Positions 7,923 through 17,846 of a DNA stretch of 64,000 bases are shown here, piece after piece (position 1 is the first letter of the stretch; every line of letters begins with the position of its first letter). The stretch is from NCBI RefSeq assembly GCF_014635825.1, contig NZ_BMDO01000001.1, positions 868,001 through 932,000 on the forward strand, read 5' to 3'. The notes below the pieces were generated by a model. It searched no databases and was not told the DNA's origin. It saw only the letters and a program-made list of their open reading frames with translations. The stretch is from Mucilaginibacter galii (lineage in GTDB: Bacteria; Bacteroidota; Bacteroidia; Sphingobacteriales; Sphingobacteriaceae). The translations under genes and the position numbers were made by a program.

Positions 7923-9428
7923 TTATTTATCCCACCAAATTCTGGTGCTCGTAACGTCAGGACCCTGACGTGCAATAACAGCCTTGTAATTGTCGCCGTT
8001 CAATTGACTTTCTGTTACAGAATAGTTTTGACGACGAGGTATGAGCTTATCAATGCTTAATGCCGCAGGAGAAGGTGTTAAAACAGGATAACCTGTTCTT
8101 CTATAATCATCCCATGTTTCATTAGCATAACCCATATAATTTGCAATCCATTTTTGAGTAATGATTTGCTGTATAGCTGTCGCTGAATTATAAGCAACAC
8201 CAGCTTGCGTAAAATAAGTTGCCGGAGCGGTAACACCATATTGAGCGAATGAGGCATTAATGCCGGCTAAATAACTGGCTGCAGCCTGCGTATCATCTGG
8301 TGCACCTGTAATCCATCCTAATTTGTAAGCTTCCGCTTTATCGAACTGTACCATAGCGTATGTATAGATAGTTACCGGCGAAGATTGTGATCTAAATTGC
8401 TGACCGATTCGAGATACATTTCCCGGTACTCCAACAGTACCAATACTAAAAGCAGAAGATTGCGATTGCGTTAAGCCATAAGGCATACCCACGTAAGTAC
8501 CTGCCGAAGTTTTATCTGCATATACTGGTAAGCGAGGATCTGCAATTGCGTTAAGTTGATCAACCACGGTTTTACTTACAGCATAATCGTAACGTTTGTC
8601 AACCTCATAGTTACTGTAAATATTGTTTGCATTAGCAGCTTCACCAAGGAAACTATAAACAATATTATCAGCGTTTGATGTTAATACACCATCAGCCAGG
8701 GCAGCATTGAATTCTGTTCTACCCAAAGTTGGATTTACTTTTGATAAACGCAGTGCCATGTTTAAGCGCATAGTAGCGGCAAACTTTTTCCAGGTTGTAA
8801 CCGAACCTTTGAACAAGAAATCGCCCGGCAGATTACCGGTACCAAATTGCGCAGCCGCAGCTTTTAACTCTGCAAACAAAGAGGTGTATACAGACTCTTG
8901 TGTATCAAATTTAGGGGTTACCTTGGCTAAACCTTGTAAAGCTTCACTGTATGGAATATCACCCCACCTGTCAGTAATATTTAGAAAATAAAATGCTTTT
9001 AAAATGCGTGCTGCTGCAATTTGACTTTCGTTCGGACCACCTACTGTTACATAGCTGGCATTTTTAGTAGCGGCATCAGTGTTTAGCTTTATAATTGTTT
9101 GTAAATCCTCAAGTGGGTTATTATATATACCACTATAATCATATGTAGTAGTTGCATAACGTGACTCTGAAGTATACAATGTTTCGGACATGTATTGTAC
9201 AAACAAACGCTGTGCATTGGCATTTATAACGCTCGCAGCCGAAGCCGTTGTAGATGTATTGCCCAGGTAACGTTCTGCGTTAGTTAACAATAATGAGGTT
9301 TGCGGAACAGCAGGTGAGTTTGGACTGGTATTTAAGTTTCCAAAATCATCTACCTTACTGCAACTGGAGGCTATCACCGTTCCGGTAGCTAACAGTATAT
9401 ATAGGTATTTTACTAATTGCTTTTTCAT
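7923..9428 (-). CDS. SusD/RagB-family outer membrane lipoprotein
   Basis: Surface nutrient-binding lipoprotein that caps the partner SusC-type channel; substrate unknown. The 501-residue protein has a lipoprotein signal with lipobox cysteine at residue 23 (VIASSC), and typical SusD-like helical/TPR features. The N-terminal LNTSPNSPAVPQTSLLL and the segment AARILKAFYFLNITDRWGDIPYSEAL are characteristic of the SusD-like_2 subgroup. It starts 21 bases after the susC stop, so the pair is co-transcribed. No glycoside hydrolase, peptidase or sulfatase lies next to the pair, so the context does not reveal the substrate. Confidence 0.92.
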   Translation of the reverse strand: MKKQLVKYLYILLATGTVIASSCSKVDDFGNLNTSPNSPAVPQTSLLLTNAERYLGNTSTTASAASVINANAQRLFVQYMSETLYTSESRYATTTYDYSGIYNNPLEDLQTIIKLNTDAATKNASYVTVGGPNESQIAAARILKAFYFLNITDRWGDIPYSEALQGLAKVTPKFDTQESVYTSLFAELKAAAAQFGTGNLPGDFLFKGSVTTWKKFAATMRLNMALRLSKVNPTLGRTEFNAALADGVLTSNADNIVYSFLGEAANANNIYSNYEVDKRYDYAVSKTVVDQLNAIADPRLPVYADKTSAGTYVGMPYGLTQSQSSAFSIGTVGVPGNVSRIGQQFRSQSSPVTIYTYAMVQFDKAEAYKLGWITGAPDDTQAAASYLAGINASFAQYGVTAPATYFTQAGVAYNSATAIQQIITQKWIANYMGYANETWDDYRRTGYPVLTPSPAALSIDKLIPRRQNYSVTESQLNGDNYKAVIARQGPDVTSTRIWWDK

Positions 9429-9449
9429 TTTGATGTTTTTTAATAGGTA

Positions 9450-12400
9450 TTAGAAAGTCACTCTTAAATTTAAACCAAGAGATCTTGTACCTGGCAATTG
9501 ACCGCCTTCCATCCAGCTAAAGTTTGACTGAGAAGGATCAAGACCGTGAACGGCACTATAAATTAACCAAGGGTTACGTGCAACTAATGTAAAGCTAACA
9601 GACTGTGCACTTATCTTGCGGGCTATGTTGCCGGGTAAAGTGTACCCTAAAGAAGCTTCGCGCAGTTTAACATAACTTGCACTGTAAGTATATTCAGACC
9701 ATACATAAGGTATATAACCTTCATAATAATCTTGAGGATCTATATAAGTTGTGTTTGGCTGCCCGTCAGATTCACGCACGCCGGGAATTAAAATACCACC
9801 ACCTGCTGAAACCGGGGTACGTATAGGATTACCTTTATCATTATTACCAACTGTTCCTTCAGCTAAACCAGAGCCATAAAGGTTTCCTTGAGTTACAGAG
9901 AACAATTTACCACCGCGTTGAAAATCAACTGATATGCCGGCAGTAAAGTTTTTGTAGCTAACAGTTGTTGTTACCCCACCGGTATATTTAGGAATATAAG
10001 AACCTAAGCTTTCATACTCTGAAGGGCTTGATGAATAAAGTGGGAAACCATCATCATCGATGAGTTTGTTACCATTGGCATCCTTTTTAATGACAGGTGC
10101 CAATAAAGTTCCGAATGGCTTGTTAACTTCGCGGTTTACAGAAATTGAAGGCGTACCCACATAACCAAAAGTAGCTAACTGGAAGTTGCTGATACCTGGG
10201 TACAATTCAACAATTTTGTTTCTGTTAATACCCAAGTTGGCATTAATATCCCAAACCACGCTCTTCGATCTTATTGGGGTACCAGCAAGACTTACCTCAT
10301 AACCATGGTTATCAATTTCACCAGCGTTAATTACAGCTGTAGAAAACCCTGTTGTTGATGGTAAGGTTAAGTTAATGATTTGATTAGTTGTTTTACGATT
10401 GTAATAATTAAATGATAATCTAATCCGATCTTTAATAAACCTCAAATCGATACCTGCTTCATAAGAGTCAGAAAGTGCCGGTTTCAATTCTTGATTGTAT
10501 ATGGTGTTTGGAACTGTAAGCGCCGGAAAAGTACCATATATACCTGCCGAATTGTAAATTGAGTTAATGTTGTAAGGATCAATATCAGAACCCACACGAC
10601 CGAATGAAGTAAACACCTTACCAAACGAAAGAATAGAGTTCTTAGGCATTAGTTCGGTAAATACGAATGATGTAGATGCACCTCCATATAAGTAAGAGTT
10701 AGCATTAGCAGGTAAAGACGATGACCAGTCGTTACGTAAGTTCAAATCCAAGAACAGGAAATTTTTATAACCACCAGACACAAATCCATAAACACTTCTA
10801 ACCTGCTTATCATAAATTGTACTGGTAATGGTAGGCCTGTCTTTAGAAGCACCCAGGGTATAAGTGTTCGGAACGGTAAAACCACCGTTGGTATTTCCGT
10901 TTAAGTCATCGTTATGATTAACCCTAATTTCGCCGTATGCACCTGCTTTTAACGAGTACTTCTCAGCAAACAGTTTATTATACATGATATCTATCACGTA
11001 GTTGTTTTCACGGTTGCGCACCTGACGGTTAGCGTATCGTTCTAAATTTAAAGTTCCTGATGCCGTGCGGCTTTGAATTAAATTGGAAGAATAGTTTCCT
11101 CTTGCAATAACATCAACGCTTAACTCTGGTAATATACTATAGCTACCTTGTAAAAAGCCAAACGTGCGATTGCTATTATTACTTGATGTGTTTTCATATG
11201 CAACGGTGTAAGGGTTATCCCAATACTGTGCACTTTGGTTACGTGGTCCTACAATATTCCAGGTAGTAAATGTACCATCCGGATTTTTATAATTTTTTAA
11301 TTTATCCAGCTCTAAATCGCGGTGAAACCATTGACTGAAAGAACCTATAGTTTGGTTACCGTATTCTTCAGTTGGAGCATTACGCGTACTAATGGAATTA
11401 AAGTTAATGCTTGAAGTAAATGTTAATTTAGCTGTTGGCTTAACAGTACCTATTACGCTGATACGATTTTGATCTGCTCTTGAGTTAGGAGAAACACCTG
11501 TACGGTTGATGTTAGTATATGAAGCACGGAAGTTATGCTTATCACCAACAGATGAGAAAGCAAAGTTTGAATTAACTTCAACACCTGTTTCATAAAAGTC
11601 GCGCACGTTATCTGGTTGTGCTACATAAGGTTTGGTTTTACCGTAATCAGCATCAAATTTATTAAATGCATACCATGGAATATAAGGCTGACCATCAAAT
11701 TTAGGACCCCAGCTCTCATCTACGGCATAATTATAATAACGCTGTCCGTTCAATCCTGCTAAACCCTGAGCATCAACCGCCGGGTTATAAGTAAACTTAT
11801 TCCAGTTTTGGCTTGAACCACCGCCATATTCATTTTGATAACGAGGTAAAGCGGCTACATTCTCTAAAGTAGTACTATGATTAAACTCAAGTCCAAATCC
11901 TTTTTTAGTACCTTTTTTTGAGGTTATAACGATAACACCATTTTCGCCACGCTGACCATACAATGATGTAGCAGCCGGGCCTTTCAGCACCGTTAAGTCC
12001 TGAACATCATCTGTATTAACACTGGTTGATGGAACCGGAACGCCATCAACAACATACAATGGATCTGCGCCACCGCCAATGCTGTTAGTTCCACGGATAC
12101 GCACCCCTCCAGTACCAAAATTGGCACCCGATGTTCCTGAAACCTGAATACCGGCAATTTTTCCCGCAAGAGCTGTATTTAAATCAGGCTGCTTAGTAAG
12201 CGTCAGGTCTCCACCTTTCAGTGCCTGGGCGGCATAGCCTAATGAACGCTCGCTGCGTGGAATGTTTTGAGCAGTTGTAATTACCACCTCGCTTAATACT
12301 TTAGTATCGCCGGCAAGACTGATGTTGATTACATTACTTGAGGGAATTGCAACTGTTTGGGGAACGAAGCCTATATAACTTATTTCAAGGCTTGTGGCTC

Positions 12401-12602
12401 CGGCAGGAACCTTAATAACAAATTTACCATCGGGACCGGTTTGTGTACCAGTATTAGAGCCTCTTACTTTCACACTAACACCTGGTAATGGTTGACCATC
12501 ATCCTGGCCCGTAACCGTACCCCCGACGGTACGATCCTGTGCGAATGCATGCGATATACAAAGCAGCAGCAAGCACAAATTCATCAATAGAATTTTCTTC
12601 AT
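9450..12602 (-). CDS. SusC/RagA-family TonB-linked outer membrane transporter
   Basis: TonB-dependent importer of the outer membrane, working with the SusD-like lipoprotein downstream. The 1050-residue protein has a signal peptide (1-21), a carboxypeptidase-regulatory-like beta-sandwich (about 24-105, VGGTVTGQDDGQPLPGVSV), a plug domain (about 115-230) with the SusC signatures GTNSIGGGADPLYVVDGVPV and TVLKGPAATSLYGQRG, and a 22-strand-type barrel ending in LRVTF, a normal C-terminal aromatic. There is no N-terminal FecR-interacting extension. It is divergent from padR across a 183-base gap that contains copies of a candidate PadR operator motif. Confidence 0.95.
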   Translation of the reverse strand: MKKILLMNLCLLLLCISHAFAQDRTVGGTVTGQDDGQPLPGVSVKVRGSNTGTQTGPDGKFVIKVPAGATSLEISYIGFVPQTVAIPSSNVINISLAGDTKVLSEVVITTAQNIPRSERSLGYAAQALKGGDLTLTKQPDLNTALAGKIAGIQVSGTSGANFGTGGVRIRGTNSIGGGADPLYVVDGVPVPSTSVNTDDVQDLTVLKGPAATSLYGQRGENGVIVITSKKGTKKGFGLEFNHSTTLENVAALPRYQNEYGGGSSQNWNKFTYNPAVDAQGLAGLNGQRYYNYAVDESWGPKFDGQPYIPWYAFNKFDADYGKTKPYVAQPDNVRDFYETGVEVNSNFAFSSVGDKHNFRASYTNINRTGVSPNSRADQNRISVIGTVKPTAKLTFTSSINFNSISTRNAPTEEYGNQTIGSFSQWFHRDLELDKLKNYKNPDGTFTTWNIVGPRNQSAQYWDNPYTVAYENTSSNNSNRTFGFLQGSYSILPELSVDVIARGNYSSNLIQSRTASGTLNLERYANRQVRNRENNYVIDIMYNKLFAEKYSLKAGAYGEIRVNHNDDLNGNTNGGFTVPNTYTLGASKDRPTITSTIYDKQVRSVYGFVSGGYKNFLFLDLNLRNDWSSSLPANANSYLYGGASTSFVFTELMPKNSILSFGKVFTSFGRVGSDIDPYNINSIYNSAGIYGTFPALTVPNTIYNQELKPALSDSYEAGIDLRFIKDRIRLSFNYYNRKTTNQIINLTLPSTTGFSTAVINAGEIDNHGYEVSLAGTPIRSKSVVWDINANLGINRNKIVELYPGISNFQLATFGYVGTPSISVNREVNKPFGTLLAPVIKKDANGNKLIDDDGFPLYSSSPSEYESLGSYIPKYTGGVTTTVSYKNFTAGISVDFQRGGKLFSVTQGNLYGSGLAEGTVGNNDKGNPIRTPVSAGGGILIPGVRESDGQPNTTYIDPQDYYEGYIPYVWSEYTYSASYVKLREASLGYTLPGNIARKISAQSVSFTLVARNPWLIYSAVHGLDPSQSNFSWMEGGQLPGTRSLGLNLRVTF

Positions 12603-12637
12603 GTTCGTTTTTTATAAGTCAGTTAATGGACGGTAAA

Positions 12638-12649
12638 TTAGTACTATGT
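12638..12649. promoter_or_regulatory. candidate PadR half-site in the susC upstream region
   Basis: The 12-mer TTAGTACTATGT occurs here, 36 bases upstream of the susC start codon, and again exactly at 12737-12748 as the left arm of the padR palindrome. A 12-base direct repeat in a 183-base divergent promoter region suggests a shared regulator; binding is inference. Confidence 0.45.
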
Positions 12650-12739
12650 TTCTATAAAAGCAAGTGAATGATAATTTAATGTTAAAATTTTCAAAAAAGC
12701 ACTGCCTTATTTGAAAATAGTGTACAGAAAATTATTTTA

Positions 12740-12760
12740 GTACTATGTGTTGCATAGTAC
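12740..12760. promoter_or_regulatory. palindromic operator upstream of padR
   Basis: Perfect 8-base inverted arms GTACTATG (12740-12747) and CATAGTAC (12753-12760) separated by TGTTG. It lies about where the -33 element should be relative to the TATCTTTG at 12774, so a protein bound here would block padR transcription. PadR proteins commonly autoregulate through such palindromes. Confidence 0.6.
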
Positions 12761-12773
12761 AGTTTAAAACATA

Positions 12774-12781
12774 TATCTTTG
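12774..12781 (+). promoter_or_regulatory. -7 promoter element of padR
   Basis: TATCTTTG matches the Bacteroidota -7 consensus TAnnTTTG exactly. Only four bases separate it from the padR ATG, so transcription should begin at or next to the start codon and the mRNA would be nearly leaderless. Confidence 0.6.
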
Positions 12782-12785
12782 TATT

Positions 12786-13118
12786 ATGCTTGTAGAGAAT
12801 ACCCAAACCCAAATGCGAAAAGGCATACTCGAGTATTGCATACTCTGTGTTATTGCCAAAGGCGAGATATATGCTTCAGATATCATTGCCGAATTAAAAA
12901 AAGCACAACTCCTTGTAGTTGAGGGTACTTTGTACCCCTTGCTTACCCGGTTAAAAAATAACGGCCTGCTCAGTTACAACTGGGTAGAGTCTACCTCCGG
13001 GCCGCCCCGAAAGTATTATGTGCTCTCGCCCGAAGGGCAGGAAGTGCTCAAACACCTCGACAAAACCTGGCAGGAACTCTTTTTTGCCGTGCAAACATCA
13101 ATTGAAGGAAGAAAATAA
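12786..13118 (+). CDS. PadR-family transcriptional regulator
   Basis: Winged-helix DNA-binding regulator of the PadR family. The 110-residue protein has the family's N-terminal pattern (RKGILEYCILCVIAKGEIYASDIIAEL), the recognition helix region LLVVEGTLYPLLTRLKNNGLL and the wing segment SGPPRKYYVLSPEGQEVL, with a short C-terminal dimerisation helix. It is followed after 23 bases by a PspC-domain membrane protein, a frequent Bacteroidota pairing in which the regulator answers to envelope or drug stress. The palindrome at 12740-12760 is its probable autoregulatory site. Confidence 0.92.
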   Translation: MLVENTQTQMRKGILEYCILCVIAKGEIYASDIIAELKKAQLLVVEGTLYPLLTRLKNNGLLSYNWVESTSGPPRKYYVLSPEGQEVLKHLDKTWQELFFAVQTSIEGRK

Positions 13119-13141
13119 CAACCGCATAACATATCAACATC

Positions 13142-14923
13142 ATGAACAAAACAATAATCATCAATATAAATGGAACGGTATTCCATATAGAAGAGCAGGC
13201 CTACGAACTGCTTAAGGAATACATGACCGACGTAAAACGCCACTTTTTTAATTCGGCCGATAGCCTGGAGATCACTACCGACATAGAAAACCGTATTGCC
13301 GAAATGTTTACCGAGATATTAGCCCGCGAAGCCCGCCAGGCTATTATTGACCAAGACGTAGCCGCCGTGATTGAGCAAATGGGCTCGGTTAAGGATTTTG
13401 AAAGTGCTGAACAAGAAACTGCCGGTGGCTTTAGCGAACCTAATTTTACCATGGGCGCCGGAGCCAACAGCCACCGTCGTTTGTTCCGCGACCCTGAAGA
13501 TCACCTGATTGGAGGCGTTTGTGCAGGTATTGCTAACTACTTTGACATTAAGGCAGTTTGGGTAAGGCTTTTCTTTGCCGTAAGCTTCCTGTTTGCCGGT
13601 ACCGGCGCTATGGTATACATTATATTATGGATTATTGTACCCAAAGCCTTAACCCGTGCCGACAAAATGGCCATGAAAGGTGAGCCTTTAGATTTACAGG
13701 GCTTTAAGCGTAATTTCGAGGCCGAAATGAGCACTGTAGGCGGCCACTTAAACAACCTGCGTAATGAAGCCCGTCCTCTGGCTTTCCAAACCCGCGATTT
13801 CATCAGCGACTTTTTTCACCACCTTACTACCTTTTTTGGCAGCGCAGGTAAAATACTGATCAAGTTACTGGGTATAGCCATTATACTGGCTTGCATAGGA
13901 GGTAGCATTGCTATTGTGGTTTTCTTATTTGCAACTATGGTATTCGGCGGCAACCATTTCTCCGTGCCTGATAGCTTTTTTAATTACACTTATATTAACC
14001 AGGTTAGGGTAGCATTTGCACTGCTGGCAATTATTCCGTTAACTATGCTGGGGATAGTGATATCATCGGCCGTATTTAACACTACCTCCATTAACCGCTC
14101 GGCTGGTTACACGCTATTAATTATTTGGATCAGTTCATTGGGTGTGTTGCTTTATCATGGTTCCCGTGTAGCCGCAGAGTTTCGCGATTCGGCAGGGTTT
14201 ACGCAAACCATTAACCTAAAACCTACCGCCAACCAGGTTTACTACCTGGAGTTGAACGAAACACGCTATTTAACGCACGAAGACAGTACCCGCCTGGACG
14301 TTAAGGCCCGCTTTAATAATATGGTGTTAACCGACGATGATGACAACGACGACCTGGAGCCTAACAGCATGCGATTAAATATTGAGAAGTCGGATGTGCC
14401 CTACCCGGTACTGATAGAAGAGTTTACCTCACGCGGCAGCGATTATGAAGAAGCTTTGAGCAATGCCCGCAATACGCGTTACATATTTGCACAGCAAGAC
14501 TCTGTTTTAAAATTCGATTATAAACTGCGCCGGTTAGACCATAAAATGTGGCATGGCGAAGAAGTTAAATTAACCTTGCGCATTCCGTTGAAGGCCACCA
14601 TTATGGTGAATGATAAGATAAACCGTTACATCAACAATTCGATGAACCTTTGGGATTGCAGCCCTAACCCCGAAAACCGGAACAACCGTACCTACTCTCC
14701 TTTTGTAATGACCAAAGAAGGTTTACAATGCAAACTGGATAGCGCTGTTATCGCAGCACAAGAGCAACCAACTCAAGGCAATAATGTACCCGATACGGTA
14801 ATTATGATACAAGGCAAAAGAAACACGCAGACAGCGCCCGATACCATATATATTGATAGTACTGAAGCCCCTGCCCCTGAACGCAAGCCGGTAGTTATTC
14901 GCAAATACCGCAAAAAGCAATAA
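13142..14923 (+). CDS. PspC-domain membrane protein
   Basis: Inner-membrane protein with a phage-shock-protein C domain, probably part of an envelope stress response with the PadR regulator upstream. In the 593 residues: an N-terminal soluble part (1-95, INGTVFHIEEQAYELL, typical of Bacteroidota PspC proteins); the PspC domain at about 111-170 (RDPEDHLIGGVCAGIANYF, with a membrane segment to IILWIIVPKA); three more membrane segments near 236-265, 290-312 and 322-342; then a long extracytoplasmic beta-rich region ending in a basic tail (VVIRKYRKKQ). The gene ends in a strong terminator. The specific role in this organism is not known. Confidence 0.85.
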   Translation: MNKTIIININGTVFHIEEQAYELLKEYMTDVKRHFFNSADSLEITTDIENRIAEMFTEILAREARQAIIDQDVAAVIEQMGSVKDFESAEQETAGGFSEPNFTMGAGANSHRRLFRDPEDHLIGGVCAGIANYFDIKAVWVRLFFAVSFLFAGTGAMVYIILWIIVPKALTRADKMAMKGEPLDLQGFKRNFEAEMSTVGGHLNNLRNEARPLAFQTRDFISDFFHHLTTFFGSAGKILIKLLGIAIILACIGGSIAIVVFLFATMVFGGNHFSVPDSFFNYTYINQVRVAFALLAIIPLTMLGIVISSAVFNTTSINRSAGYTLLIIWISSLGVLLYHGSRVAAEFRDSAGFTQTINLKPTANQVYYLELNETRYLTHEDSTRLDVKARFNNMVLTDDDDNDDLEPNSMRLNIEKSDVPYPVLIEEFTSRGSDYEEALSNARNTRYIFAQQDSVLKFDYKLRRLDHKMWHGEEVKLTLRIPLKATIMVNDKINRYINNSMNLWDCSPNPENRNNRTYSPFVMTKEGLQCKLDSAVIAAQEQPTQGNNVPDTVIMIQGKRNTQTAPDTIYIDSTEAPAPERKPVVIRKYRKKQ

Positions 14924-14979
14924 GAATTTGCACCCTGCCCTTCAATCCGTTCATGATGTTTGGGCAGGGTGCCAAATTC
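14924..14979 (+). terminator. terminator of the padR-pspC operon
   Basis: Long stem: GAATTTG plus CACCCTGCCC pairs with GGGCAGGGTG plus AAATTC across a 21-base loop, directly after the pspC stop. T-rich sequence (TTTAATAA) follows. Confidence 0.8.
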
Positions 14980-15091
14980 TTTAATAACTACTGATGCAAA
15001 ACTCCTTATGGATTATGACAAATTTATACCTCAGTTAAAAGATAGCTACGATGCTGAAAACAAGGCTTTTTTGAAAAAATTTAAAATAATT

Positions 15092-15120
15092 TGTAACCTA
15101 CACGCCCTCTTTTGCATCTT
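15092..15120 (+). promoter_or_regulatory. possible ECF-sigma promoter ahead of the beta-barrel receptor gene
   Basis: The 285-base stretch from 14980 to 15264 holds no convincing gene. It contains TTGTAACC followed after 16 bases by GCATCTTA, resembling the GTAAC...CGTCTTA spacing seen at some extracytoplasmic-sigma promoters of Bacteroidota. The match to the -10 part is imperfect and the call is tentative; it would give a leader of roughly 140 bases. Confidence 0.25.
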
Positions 15121-15264
15121 ACTAACAAATAACAATACATAGCCGGCTATTACGGCAGGCTAAAAATTCAACAAAACCATTAGTCTATTAATTAAAAAGA
15201 GACCAAAAATCTTTAACTGGATAACTATTGCTAAAATTTTACACCCTACCAAACCTTAACCATC

Positions 15265-17718
15265 ATGAAATCAATCACATATAGATTACTATTACTTTTA
15301 GGCCTCGCGGCAGGCAGCGTTGTTGCACAAGCACAAACTACCCCCGCCCCTGCCGGAAAAATTACAGGTTCGGTAATAACCGAGCAAGGCAAACCTGCCG
15401 ATTATGCCACCGTTACACTTTTACGTGCAAAAGACTCATCGATAGTAAAAAGCAGCCTTACCAACGAAGCCGGTCTTTATACTATTGAGCGTGTTAACAA
15501 CGGCATCTACATTATCAAAGCCACCATTATTGGTTACAATAAAACCTTTAGCGGCCCGGTTACCGTTGAAGCTAATACCGCAGTTAAAGTACCCGTATTA
15601 CAGTTGTTACCTGCTACATCAAGTTTAAAGGCCGTTAACATAACTGCAACCAAACCCTTGATAGAGCGCAAAATTGACCGTACCGTAATGAACGTTGAAA
15701 ACAGTGTATTGGCTGCAGGCAATTCGGCTATGGAAATTTTAGAGCGTGCCCCCGGTGTCACTATTGATAAAGATGATAACATTAGCCTGAAAGGTAAACA
15801 AGGTGTAACCGTAATGTTAGATGGTAAATTAACCTACCTTTCATCGGCCCAGTTAGCTAATATGCTACGCTCAACCGATGGTAACACTATCCAGTCTATC
15901 GAGATCATTACCAATCCATCGGCCAAGTATGATGCTGCAGGTAACTCGGGTATCATCAACATTAAATTAAAGAAAAATAAATCAGCCGGTACTAACGGCA
16001 GTTTAGCAGCTACCGGCGGTTACGGTCAAAACCACAAAGCCAGTACTTCTTTAAACCTGAACCACAAAGATGGTAACCTTAATGTTTTTGGAAACTACAG
16101 TTACACCAACAACAAACGCCCACAAGATATTAATTTGAACCGTGCTGTTACCAACAACGGGAAGTTGACTTATTTTGATGAAAACACCGACATGCTGGGC
16201 AGCCGTAATTCGCACAACTATAAATTAGGTGCCGATTATGATTTGAGCAAAACCAACACCCTGGGCGTACAGGTAACCGGTTACAATTCGGCCTTTGATG
16301 CTAACTCTTTTAACAACACCTTAATTAGCCCCGATAAAATTAACACCAGCGCGGTTACAACCACTAATAACCGGACCATAGAACGTTATAACAATATAGC
16401 CGCCAACATAAACAACCGCATAGTATTAGACACTGCCGGCAAAGAATTGAGTATGGACGCCGATTACTCCCATTTTTACAATAAGCAGAGTAACAACTAC
16501 GCCAACAACTACTTTTACGCCGATGGTATTACATTGCGCACCAATTCGTTGTTGAGAAACAGCCTGCCCAGCAAAATAAACATTGGAACATTTAAAGCCG
16601 ACTACACCAACCCACTGGGCAAAACCGTGAAACTGGAAGCTGGTATGAAATTTAGCTACGTGGCTACCAATAACGATTTACGTACCGACTCTATACTTAA
16701 CAATAACTGGGTAACCGATGCCGGCCGCACCAACCTGTATAAATACACCGAAAACATTAACGCCGGTTATGTAAACTTTAGCAAAAGCTGGAAAAAAACA
16801 TCGTTACAAGCCGGTTTACGTGCCGAGCAAACCAACTCAAAAGGTGATTCGAGAGATGTAAACAATGTTACTTTAATTAATGAAAGACATTACCTGAGCT
16901 GGTTCCCAAGCGTGTTTGTAAACCAGGAGTTATCTGACAAACACAGTTTGGGCTTAAACTATAGCCGCCGCATCGATCGTCCGAGCTATGATGACCTGAA
17001 TAGTTTTCAGCAGATCTTAAACGCCTATACTTATCAGCAAGGCAACCCCAACCTTAAACCACAGTATACCAACTCTTACGAGCTATCTTACACATACAAC
17101 AAAAAATATAACGCCACCTTAGGTTACAGCCTTACTACCGATGTAATGGTAGAACTGCCTGAGCAAATTGGTGTAAACACGTTGATTACCCGCGATAACC
17201 TTGCCCAGCAAACCAATTACAGCTTAAACGTTAACGCGCCGTTTACCATTGCAAAATGGTGGAGCGTGAACAACAACTTCACCGCTTTTTACCTGGGGTT
17301 TAAAACCAATACTACCAAGCTTAACCTTGATAACGGACAGTTTGCCGGCAGCGGTAACGCCATAAACACCTTTATTTTAAGCAAAACGGTAAAAGCCGAA
17401 GGCACCTTTAACTACCAATCGCCGTTAACTTACGGTTTGTTCCACATCCGCAGCCAGTACAGTTTTGATGCCGGTATCAGCAAATCATTTGCCGAGAAAA
17501 AGGCTAACCTGAAGTTTTCGGTAAGCGATGTATTCAATACCCGCAAGCAAAACTTAACTGTGCGCCAGGGCAACTTAAATTTTGATGTATTCCAAAAAAA
17601 TGAAACCCGTGTAGCCCGCTTAACTTTCACTTACAACTTTGGTAACAGCAAAATTCAATCAAGAAGACACCAAAGCGGTGCTGATGATGAAAAGAACCGT
17701 GTAAAATCGGGCAACTAA
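15265..17718 (+). CDS. outer membrane beta-barrel protein with carboxypeptidase-like N-domain
   Basis: TonB-dependent-receptor-like outer membrane protein of the OMP_b-brl_3 type; ligand unknown. The 817 residues comprise a signal peptide (1-23, ending VAQAQ), a carboxypeptidase-regulatory-like domain (about 32-115, ITGSVITEQGKPADYATV), a plug-like region (about 125-235, with IERKIDRTVMNVENS and QSIEIITNPSAKYDAAGNSG), and a large beta-barrel to ARLTFTYNFGN. The C-terminal tail after the last strand is short and basic (about 25 residues). It is monocistronic, between two terminators. A role in stress-related transport or assembly would be a guess. Confidence 0.85.
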   Translation: MKSITYRLLLLLGLAAGSVVAQAQTTPAPAGKITGSVITEQGKPADYATVTLLRAKDSSIVKSSLTNEAGLYTIERVNNGIYIIKATIIGYNKTFSGPVTVEANTAVKVPVLQLLPATSSLKAVNITATKPLIERKIDRTVMNVENSVLAAGNSAMEILERAPGVTIDKDDNISLKGKQGVTVMLDGKLTYLSSAQLANMLRSTDGNTIQSIEIITNPSAKYDAAGNSGIINIKLKKNKSAGTNGSLAATGGYGQNHKASTSLNLNHKDGNLNVFGNYSYTNNKRPQDINLNRAVTNNGKLTYFDENTDMLGSRNSHNYKLGADYDLSKTNTLGVQVTGYNSAFDANSFNNTLISPDKINTSAVTTTNNRTIERYNNIAANINNRIVLDTAGKELSMDADYSHFYNKQSNNYANNYFYADGITLRTNSLLRNSLPSKINIGTFKADYTNPLGKTVKLEAGMKFSYVATNNDLRTDSILNNNWVTDAGRTNLYKYTENINAGYVNFSKSWKKTSLQAGLRAEQTNSKGDSRDVNNVTLINERHYLSWFPSVFVNQELSDKHSLGLNYSRRIDRPSYDDLNSFQQILNAYTYQQGNPNLKPQYTNSYELSYTYNKKYNATLGYSLTTDVMVELPEQIGVNTLITRDNLAQQTNYSLNVNAPFTIAKWWSVNNNFTAFYLGFKTNTTKLNLDNGQFAGSGNAINTFILSKTVKAEGTFNYQSPLTYGLFHIRSQYSFDAGISKSFAEKKANLKFSVSDVFNTRKQNLTVRQGNLNFDVFQKNETRVARLTFTYNFGNSKIQSRRHQSGADDEKNRVKSGN

Positions 17719-17740
17719 GCTAACGACCCTCAAAACCATC

Positions 17741-17825
17741 ATGTCATTGCGAGCAATAGCGTGGCAATCTCTTTAGACCGGTCGCCGTGAGATTGCCACG
17801 TCGCTATCGCTCCTGGCAATGACAT
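17741..17825. repeat. palindromic repeat, GTCATTGCGAG family (copy 1)
   Basis: Inverted repeat opening ATGTCATTGCGAGCAATAGC and closing with the complementary GCAATGACAT; the inner arms contain GTGGCAATCTC and GAGATTGCCAC. It lies between the receptor gene stop and its terminator. Two relatives occur at 28417-28503 and 29493-29580. Confidence 0.85.
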
Positions 17826-17846
17826 GATTGTTTTTGAATTGCATCT

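Noticed and set aside
7923..12602. Polysaccharide utilisation locus considered around the susC/susD pair.
   Set aside because: No glycoside hydrolase, lyase, sulfatase or hybrid regulator is adjacent; only the transporter pair is supported.
14960..15142. Small open frame (44 residues from an ATG at 15009, MDYDKFIPQL) before the beta-barrel receptor gene.
   Set aside because: No family resemblance, and its 3' half overlaps a promoter-like sequence; too little to call it a gene.
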